Positions 7,624 to 12,290 of a DNA stretch of 12,290 bases are shown piece after piece (position 1 is the stretch's first letter; each line of letters opens with the position of its first letter). The DNA lies in contig JAIHZV010000013.1 in assembly GCA_022718015.1 (NCBI GenBank), positions 1 to 12,290 on the forward strand, given 5' to 3'. The notes beneath the pieces were generated by a model. It saw only the letters and a program-made list of their open reading frames with translations. It was not told the origin of the DNA and did not search any database. The stretch is from Phascolarctobacterium sp. (GTDB lineage Bacteria; Bacillota; Negativicutes; Acidaminococcales; Acidaminococcaceae). Position numbers and translations under genes: made by a program.

Positions 7624-8167
7624 TAAAGTAATCCTGTCGGTTGTTGCCGGAATTGCTATTGCCGGCGGCATCATCGCCTGGCTGATGCTGGGCGGGGACA
7701 AGCCTATAACGATTAAACCTGGTGATGGAGTTACTGCCCAGATTAATGCTTCCCTGAAAAACAGCGTGGTGAAGCGCGAGAAGGACGGCAAGCTGCTGTG
7801 GGAGTTTACCGTAGCGGAGGTTGTCAATGACAAGGCCAAGAACGAGGCTTATCTTAAGGGACTCAAGGGCAAGCTGTATCGCAGCGATGGCAGCTTCATC
7901 GAAATGACTGCGGATAAGGGCTCTGCCGGGCTGAAGTCAAACGATTTTGCTCTGGAGGGCAATATCAAGGCAGTGCTGAATACCGGCGGTGAGCTGTATG
8001 CAGATAAGATTACCTGGAACCAGGAGAAGGATATCATTAGGGCTGAGGGTAATTTCAAGCTGCATAAGGACAGCTATACAGCAACTGCGGCAAGCGCAGA
8101 AACCACGAGTGCCTTTAAGCATGTGAAGCTCAAGGGCAACGCTAAGGTAGAGAAAGGCGGCGAATAA
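7613..8167 (+). CDS. lptC: LPS export periplasmic bitopic protein LptC
   Basis: LptC receives LPS from the LptB2FG extractor and hands it to LptA. Its 184 residues match the family (191 in E. coli). A short cytoplasmic N-terminus (MKNNK) precedes a single membrane helix at about 6-27, then a periplasmic part rich in alternating beta-strand pattern and glycine turns, as in the OstA/LptC beta-jellyroll fold. Examples are LWEFTVAEVVND, AYLKGLKGKLYRSDGSFIEMTADKG, ALEGNIKAVLNTGGELYADKITWNQEKD and FKHVKLKGNAKVEKG. Sequence conservation in LptC is low, so the call rests on topology, the repeating strand pattern and placement directly before lptA, with only one base between them. Confidence 0.9.
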   Translation: MKNNKVILSVVAGIAIAGGIIAWLMLGGDKPITIKPGDGVTAQINASLKNSVVKREKDGKLLWEFTVAEVVNDKAKNEAYLKGLKGKLYRSDGSFIEMTADKGSAGLKSNDFALEGNIKAVLNTGGELYADKITWNQEKDIIRAEGNFKLHKDSYTATAASAETTSAFKHVKLKGNAKVEKGGE

Positions 8168-8168
8168 A

Positions 8169-8936
8169 ATGGCTTATAAAAATAGATTTGTGCTGGCAGC
8201 AGCTGCTGCTCTTTTAAGCCTGGGACTGGCGACAACAGCCTTGGCTGCTCCTTCTAATTTCAGCGTACAGGCTGATGAGCTGGAGTATGACCTTGGCAGC
8301 GGCGAGGCAGTGGCTAAGGGCAGTGTTGTGCTGAAGCAGGACGGCGGCGTGGCTACGGCCAACTATGCACGCTTCAACAGCAAAACGAAAAGCGGTGTGC
8401 TGACCGGTAATGTAGTCGCTGACCGAGAAGATATGCATATCACCTGCAACGAGTTCATCGTGCATAATGAAAATGACCTGTCTGCAGTCGGCGGTGCTTC
8501 CATCAGCAAGGCGGGCAAGCGCCTGAACGCAGACCGTGTGAATTATTATAAGGAGCGCGAGTTTGCTGAGACCATTGGCGGCTGGGCTCGTCTGACCGAC
8601 AGCGACGGCAGCACGCTTAATGCGGCGAAGATTGATTATAATATGGCAGCAGGCGTTGCTAATGCTTATGGCGGCGTAGATATCAACAGCCCTGCGCGGA
8701 ACCTGACGGCCTCTGCTGACAGTGCTGTTTATAAGACTGATAACAGCGGCTATGTTGAGCTGCTTGGCAATGCCAAGGCTACGCAGAACGGCAACAGCGT
8801 TGCCGGTGATAAGCTGCGCCTGACGAATACGAATGTGGCTATTGCTGACGGCGATGTAAAGATTATTTATATCCCAGAAAAGCAGCCTGCAGTTCTCGGC
8901 AAGGAAAAGCAGGGCGCTGAGCAGGCACTGGCCTGA
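8169..8936 (+). CDS. lptA: LPS transport periplasmic bridge protein LptA (OstA-like)
   Basis: A periplasmic beta-jellyroll protein that polymerises into the bridge carrying LPS to the outer membrane. A clear Sec signal peptide (residues 1-26) has basic YKNR, a hydrophobic alanine/leucine core and an ALA box, with predicted cleavage after A26. The mature part shows OstA-type repeats: a strand with QADELEYD at the start, then GEAVAKGSVVLKQDGGVATA, GVLTGNVVADREDMHITCNE, LNADRVNYYKE, LNAAKIDYN and GNAKATQNGNSVAGDKLRL. At 255 residues it is about 70 longer than E. coli LptA (185), which allows additional strands. It ends in a hydrophilic tail after DVKIIYIPE. The start ATG follows the lptC stop after one base, with AAAGGCGG upstream as a moderate binding site. 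Confidence 0.91.
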   Translation: MAYKNRFVLAAAAALLSLGLATTALAAPSNFSVQADELEYDLGSGEAVAKGSVVLKQDGGVATANYARFNSKTKSGVLTGNVVADREDMHITCNEFIVHNENDLSAVGGASISKAGKRLNADRVNYYKEREFAETIGGWARLTDSDGSTLNAAKIDYNMAAGVANAYGGVDINSPARNLTASADSAVYKTDNSGYVELLGNAKATQNGNSVAGDKLRLTNTNVAIADGDVKIIYIPEKQPAVLGKEKQGAEQALA

Positions 8937-8941
8937 TATGT

Positions 8942-8947
8942 GGAGGA
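8942..8947 (+). promoter_or_regulatory. Ribosome binding site that sets the lptB start at TTG 8955
   Basis: GGAGGA lies seven bases before an in-frame TTG at 8955. The upstream in-frame GTG at 8940 has no comparable site in front of it and would place this motif inside the gene. Confidence 0.65.
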
Positions 8948-8954
8948 CACAGCC

Positions 8955-9674
8955 TTGATTATAAAAACAGACCATCTGGTAAAAAGTTATAACACACGCC
9001 ATGTAGTCGACGGCGTCAGCATTACCGTTGAGCAGGGCAGCGTTGTCGGTCTGCTGGGCCCGAACGGTGCCGGCAAGACGACGACCTTCTATATGATTGT
9101 CGGCATTGAGCGTCCAAATGAAGGTAGAGTATATCTTGATGACAGAGATATCACCGCAATGCCGATGTATGAGCGCGCGCGTGCCGGCATCGGCTATCTG
9201 CCGCAGGAGGCTTCTATCTTTAGCAAGATGACGGTAGAGGATAACATCATGGCGATTCTGGAAACGACGGATATGAATGCCAGCGAGCGTGAAACGAAGA
9301 TGAACGCTTTGCTTGATGAATTTCGTCTTAATCATGTACGCAAGAGCGAGGGCAAGGCCCTTTCCGGCGGCGAACGCCGCCGCGTAGAGATTGCGCGTGC
9401 GCTGGCTACGGACCCGGCCTTCATTCTGCTGGACGAGCCCTTTGCCGGTATCGACCCTATTGCGGTTGCCGATATCCAAGGGATGATTGCGCATCTGGCG
9501 CAGCGCGGCATCGGCGTGCTGATTACGGACCATAACGTCCGCGAAACGCTGAGCATCGTCGACAAGGCCTATATTCTGGCCGAGGGCAAGATTTTGCTGC
9601 ATGGCGATAGTGATACTATTGCCAACGACCCCATCGCCCGCAAGTATTATCTGGGCGATAACTTTAGCATGTAA
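8955..9674 (+). CDS. lptB: LPS export ABC transporter ATPase LptB
   Basis: The cytoplasmic ATPase driving LPS extraction from the inner membrane with LptF/LptG. From TTG 8955 the protein has 239 residues (E. coli 241). Motifs are Walker A GPNGAGKTT at 35-43, Q-loop LPQEASIFSKMTV, signature LSGGERRR with S137-E140, Walker B ILLDEPFAGIDP with D160 and E161, and switch H193 in ITDHNVRET. The wording SGGERRRVEIARAL plus DEPFAGIDP is characteristic of LptB rather than of amino-acid importers. I chose TTG because GGAGGA lies seven bases upstream and the N-terminus then matches LptB in length. GTG at 8940 would add five residues and is the alternative. It sits between lptA and the permease gene, as expected. 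Confidence 0.95.
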   Translation: MIIKTDHLVKSYNTRHVVDGVSITVEQGSVVGLLGPNGAGKTTTFYMIVGIERPNEGRVYLDDRDITAMPMYERARAGIGYLPQEASIFSKMTVEDNIMAILETTDMNASERETKMNALLDEFRLNHVRKSEGKALSGGERRRVEIARALATDPAFILLDEPFAGIDPIAVADIQGMIAHLAQRGIGVLITDHNVRETLSIVDKAYILAEGKILLHGDSDTIANDPIARKYYLGDNFSM

Positions 9675-9675
9675 C

Positions 9676-9681
9676 AGGAGG
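9676..9681 (+). promoter_or_regulatory. Ribosome binding site supporting the GTG start of the Lpt permease gene
   Basis: AGGAGG seven bases before the GTG at 9689, in the 14-base gap after lptB. Confidence 0.7.
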
Positions 9682-9688
9682 AAGAAAA

Positions 9689-10780
9689 GTGCGCTTACGA
9701 TTATTAGACCGTTATGTATTGAAGGAGCTGCTGTATCCCTTCGTTTTCGGTATCGCTGCTTTCTCCAGTATTTTTATTGCCAGCACGATGCTCTTTAAAA
9801 TTACGCAATACATGACTAAATATGGCGCTCCGATAGAGACCATAGCTCGTTTATTTATGTATAATATGCCGGAGATTATCAACTACACCTTCCCGATGTC
9901 CATGCTGCTGGCAGCACTCATGGCCTTTGGCAAGCTGTCCGGCTCCAGTGAAATCACAGCAATGAAGGCTGGCGGCATCAGCTACTACCGCATTGTAGCA
10001 CCGGTGCTGGTTGTCGGCTTTATTGTCAGCATGTTCTCTGTGATTTGGGCGGAGAAGGTTGTGCCTACGTCGAAGGCGACGGCGTCACGTATTCTTAACG
10101 AAGAGATACGCCATAATACGCGTCCGACGACTCAGGATCATATTATTATCAAAACCATCAGTGGTGATACACAGCGCGTGACCTATGCTAATCGCTTTGA
10201 TGAAAAGCAGGGCAAGATGACGGATATTACCATTGAGGAGTTCCATAAGGGAAAAATTTCCCGTATTCAGACTGCTAAGGAGGGCTTCTGGGAAAACGGC
10301 AGCTGGCGTATTGTCAATGGCAATGTTTTCGCCTTAGATGACGAGGACGGTGTGCAGAGCAGTGCTAAGTTTAAGGAGCAGATTATTCCGCTGAACTTCT
10401 CGCCGAAGCAGATTTCCTGGGAGCAGAAGGAGCCTGAGGAAATGACGATTCGCGAGCTGCGCGAATATATCAGCATGCTGGAGGCACAGCAGACACGTGC
10501 TGACCGTCAATGGTGCGAGATTTTTATGCGCATCAATATTCCGCTGGCAAGCTTTTTCTTTGCGATGATTGGTGCCTGCCTGGGCACACAGAAGCAGCGT
10601 ACAAGCTCTTCTATCGGCCTTGGCATTAGTATTATCGTTATTTTTATCTACTACGCGATTATGACCTTCACCACAGGCTTAGGCAAGGGTGGCGCGATGC
10701 CGCCGCTGCTGGCTTGCACGCTGCCGAATATCCTTTGTCTTGGTGTAGGCTTATACCTGCTGAAGAAGAAAAACGCCTAA
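9689..10780 (+). CDS. LPS export permease, LptF/LptG (YjgP/YjgQ) family
   Basis: The membrane subunit that pairs with LptB to extract LPS. Its 363 residues (E. coli LptF 366, LptG 360) show the family layout of six helices, three on each side of a large periplasmic beta-jellyroll domain. Helices lie at about 15-36, 63-81, 102-121, 281-299, 308-328 and 337-358, with the periplasmic domain at about 127-275. After the second helix comes the coupling-helix segment GSSEITAMKAGGIS, where E88 matches the glutamate needed for LptB contact in E. coli LptF (E84) and LptG (E88). The start is GTG with AGGAGG at seven bases; an upstream ATG in this frame is absent. I cannot decide between LptF and LptG, and only one permease gene follows lptB, the next gene being unrelated. 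A partner could be encoded elsewhere, or this protein could form a homodimer. Confidence 0.92.
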   Translation: MRLRLLDRYVLKELLYPFVFGIAAFSSIFIASTMLFKITQYMTKYGAPIETIARLFMYNMPEIINYTFPMSMLLAALMAFGKLSGSSEITAMKAGGISYYRIVAPVLVVGFIVSMFSVIWAEKVVPTSKATASRILNEEIRHNTRPTTQDHIIIKTISGDTQRVTYANRFDEKQGKMTDITIEEFHKGKISRIQTAKEGFWENGSWRIVNGNVFALDDEDGVQSSAKFKEQIIPLNFSPKQISWEQKEPEEMTIRELREYISMLEAQQTRADRQWCEIFMRINIPLASFFFAMIGACLGTQKQRTSSSIGLGISIIVIFIYYAIMTFTTGLGKGGAMPPLLACTLPNILCLGVGLYLLKKKNA

Positions 10781-10798
10781 GTAAGGTGTAAAAAAGCT

Positions 10799-10806
10799 GG
10801 AGGTGA
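10799..10806 (+). promoter_or_regulatory. Ribosome binding site supporting the GTG start of the DUF3084 gene
   Basis: GGAGGTGA is nearly a full anti-Shine-Dalgarno match. Its GGAGG core ends seven bases before the GTG at 10811. The 30-base gap after the permease gene (10781-10810), the widest in the window, holds nothing else recognisable: no hairpin, no T-tract. Confidence 0.75.
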
Positions 10807-10810
10807 GTAC

Positions 10811-11965
10811 GTGGTAGGTATCAGATTAATTATTATTATGGCCATAGTTGGCGGTTTTATTGCCTTTCTTGCCGATAAAATGGGCAGTAAAATTGGTAAG
10901 AAGAGAATGTCTGTCTTCGGTTTGCGTCCGAAGCATACTTCGATTCTGCTGACAGTGCTCAGCGGTACAATTATCGCCGTACTGACAATCAGCGTTATGG
11001 TCGCTTCTTCCCAAAGTGCACGCGTTGCTCTCTTCGGTATGGATAAGCTGCAAAAGGAGCTGAAGCTTCTCAATGAGGAGAAGGCTGTGGCTGGAGCAGA
11101 GCTTGCGCAGGCTAAGGGTAAGGTTGTTGAGCAAAATAAAAAAATCTCTCTGCTTGATGCTAAAATCAAGGAAGCAGAGGACGCTAATGATGCTATGGAA
11201 GCCAAGCTTTCTCAGCTCAATAATATGTATGCCAGAGCGCAGAGCGAGGTCGATTCACTGACGAATTCCAAGCAGCAGCTGACGAGCGAGGTTGCCGATT
11301 TGGAAAAAACGACAGAGCAGCTGCGCAAGGGCATTGTCCATATGCGTGAGGGGCAGCTTTATTACCGTGCAGGCGAGGTTGTTTTCGCCGGAGTCCTGCG
11401 TGGCGGCCTGAAGCATGAGGAGAATGAGGTGCAGATGAACTGGCTGCTGCAGAATGCTAATGAAGCAGCCTTGCAGAGGCTGGGCGTGCAGCATGACGAA
11501 AAGCTGCTGCAGGCTATCTGGATTAACAAAAGTATTGTAGAAAATGCAGTAGCGGAGCTGGATAACAGCAAGACGAACAAGTTCTTCCGTATCCGTACTG
11601 TGGCGAATATTTTCGTTGGTGAGCTGGCAGTCTGCGATATTGAGATGGTGGACAACAACTTTGTTTATCCGGACGGTACGCTGATTTGCAGTGAGACGTA
11701 TAAGCTGCAGGCAAATGATACAGGCTACGAGGGCCTGATTATGGATTTCTTGACGAAGGTAAATCACACTGCGGTTAATGCAGGTGTGCTGCCTGACCCG
11801 ATGACGGGCAAGGTTGGCAGCATGGACGCAGCAACGGTGATTGAAGCAGCTAATGCTATGCGCCATACAAACGGCAGCTTTATCCTGACGGCCTATGCAC
11901 GCGGTGATATTTCTACCGCCGGACCTGTACGCGTAAGGCTGGAGGTGCAGCCTGTTAATGAGTAA
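10811..11965 (+). CDS. DUF3084 family membrane protein with coiled coil; function unknown
   Basis: A 384-residue protein I recognise as DUF3084, a family without an assigned activity. A first hydrophobic helix lies at about 5-21, a short basic loop contains KIGKKRMSVFGLRPKH (27-42), and a second helix lies at about 44-65. This gives a hairpin in the inner membrane. Residues about 78-175 are a long heptad-patterned coiled coil rich in Lys, Glu, Leu and Ala (for example LQKELKLLNEEKAVAG and SQLNNMYARAQSEVDSL). A mixed alpha/beta C-terminal region follows at about 180-384 with YYRAGEVVFAGVLRGG. No enzyme motif is apparent. The GTG start has an excellent GGAGGTGA. It directly follows the Lpt permease and overlaps the next gene by eight bases, so a role in envelope assembly is suggested by context only. 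A scaffold linking membrane to periplasm or cytoplasm is one guess; topology is undetermined. Confidence 0.85.
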   Translation: MVGIRLIIIMAIVGGFIAFLADKMGSKIGKKRMSVFGLRPKHTSILLTVLSGTIIAVLTISVMVASSQSARVALFGMDKLQKELKLLNEEKAVAGAELAQAKGKVVEQNKKISLLDAKIKEAEDANDAMEAKLSQLNNMYARAQSEVDSLTNSKQQLTSEVADLEKTTEQLRKGIVHMREGQLYYRAGEVVFAGVLRGGLKHEENEVQMNWLLQNANEAALQRLGVQHDEKLLQAIWINKSIVENAVAELDNSKTNKFFRIRTVANIFVGELAVCDIEMVDNNFVYPDGTLICSETYKLQANDTGYEGLIMDFLTKVNHTAVNAGVLPDPMTGKVGSMDAATVIEAANAMRHTNGSFILTAYARGDISTAGPVRVRLEVQPVNE

Positions 11966-12290
11966 ATATCTTGGCATTGACCCCGGACGCAGCAAAACAG
12001 GCTTGGCGCTTGTAGATGCAGCAGGCAAAATTTTGGCGCTGCATATTGCGCTGACCGAGAATATGGAGGCCGAGCTGCGCAGCTTTACATCTGGCATTGC
12101 TCTGGCTGGCGTTATCATGGGCAATGGCACGAATCACAAGGCCATTGGCGTGGCAGTGCGCAGCGTGCTGCCAAAGACGCCGCTGGAGCTTGTAGGCGAG
12201 GCGCATAGCACGGAGGAGGCTCGCAGCCTTTATTGGCAGGAGAATCCGCCGCAGGGCTGGCGCAGGCTGGTGCCGCTGGGAATGCTGGTG
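11958..12290 (+). CDS. RuvC/YqgF-like RNase H-fold protein (5' part, cut by the right window edge)
   Basis: Begins with ATG at 11958, overlapping the DUF3084 gene by eight bases, and stays open for 111 codons to the window edge. The N-terminus LGIDPGRSKTGLALVD is the first strand of the RuvC/YqgF RNase H-like fold with candidate catalytic D8. GVIMGNGTNHKA (51-62) resembles the second conserved block. LVGEAHSTEEAR (79-88-region) resembles the DERxST-EAR motif of YqgF, which would make E81 the second acidic residue. The third acidic position would lie beyond the window. E. coli YqgF (RuvX) matures 16S rRNA; whether this protein does so is not shown, as its spacing and wording differ from standard YqgF. 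A ribosome binding site GGAGGTG is present at 11941-11947, slightly far from the ATG. Holliday junction resolvase RuvC proper is unlikely given the YqgF-type second motif. Confidence 0.78.
   Translation, partial: MSKYLGIDPGRSKTGLALVDAAGKILALHIALTENMEAELRSFTSGIALAGVIMGNGTNHKAIGVAVRSVLPKTPLELVGEAHSTEEARSLYWQENPPQGWRRLVPLGMLV

Noticed and set aside
6739..7839. A 366-codon minus-strand frame opposite lpxL and lptC.
   Set aside because: Same reasoning: lpxL carries its HX4E motif on the plus strand, and the antisense product shows no domain.
8938..8958. A six-codon ATG-to-TGA minigene whose stop overlaps the lptB TTG, possibly a leader peptide.
   Set aside because: The only strong ribosome binding site nearby lies inside it and serves lptB. 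Such a short frame is expected by chance.
8214..9602. A 462-codon minus-strand frame opposite lptA and lptB.
   Set aside because: It crosses two well-supported genes, its translation looks like antisense of biased codons, and no ribosome binding site or family motif supports it.
10781..10810. The 30-base gap before the DUF3084 gene as a terminator or promoter.
   Set aside because: No inverted repeat or T-tract is present and there is no room for a -35/-10 pair; it holds the ribosome binding site only.
1..12290. Mobile elements, CRISPR arrays, tRNA or rRNA genes, attachment sites.
   Set aside because: The window is almost wholly coding with envelope genes. I saw no transposase or integrase motif, no regularly spaced repeats and no RNA-gene signature on either strand.

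Overview
This window is one uninterrupted, plus-strand block of envelope genes. Every complete gene, and both genes cut by the window ends, belongs to a tightly packed array. The largest gap between coding regions is 30 bases (10781-10810), and most junctions overlap or nearly touch. I see no terminator, RNA gene, mobile element, CRISPR array or stretch over 300 bases without a gene.

Organism: the set is that of a lipopolysaccharide (LPS)-making diderm. Several traits point to the Negativicutes, the outer-membrane-bearing Firmicutes, rather than Proteobacteria: strong GGAGG-type ribosome binding sites before almost every gene, a WaaA-LpxK fusion, a DUF3084 membrane protein beside the Lpt genes, and roughly even base composition. 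The genus cannot be fixed from sequence alone, and the class assignment is an inference.

Layout: (1) 1-963, the C-terminal part of an MsbA-type lipid A flippase. (2) 983-3514, one 843-residue polypeptide joining Kdo transferase (WaaA) to lipid A 4'-kinase (LpxK). (3) 3511-6721, the four Kdo supply enzymes KdsB, KdsA, KdsD and KdsC. (4) 6721-7623, a LpxL/HtrB-type late acyltransferase. (5) 7613-10780, the LPS transport genes lptC, lptA, lptB and one LptF/LptG-type permease. (6) 10811-11965, a two-helix, coiled-coil DUF3084 protein. (7) 11958 to the right end, the start of a RuvC/YqgF-like RNase H-fold protein.

How the genes work together: KdsD makes arabinose 5-phosphate, KdsA condenses it with PEP, KdsC removes the phosphate and KdsB activates Kdo with CMP. 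The LpxK half phosphorylates the lipid A disaccharide and the WaaA half adds Kdo. The LpxL-type enzyme then adds a late acyl chain, MsbA flips the product, and LptB with LptF/G, LptC and LptA moves it to the outer membrane. The window thus covers the late part of Kdo-lipid A synthesis plus inner-membrane extraction. The early lipid A genes (lpxA, lpxC, lpxD, lpxB) and lptD/lptE are not here.

Most of the window is recognisable biology. The parts that merit a second look are the bifunctional fusion, the single Lpt permease, and the 3' pair (DUF3084 protein plus RNase H-fold protein) coupled to an LPS operon.
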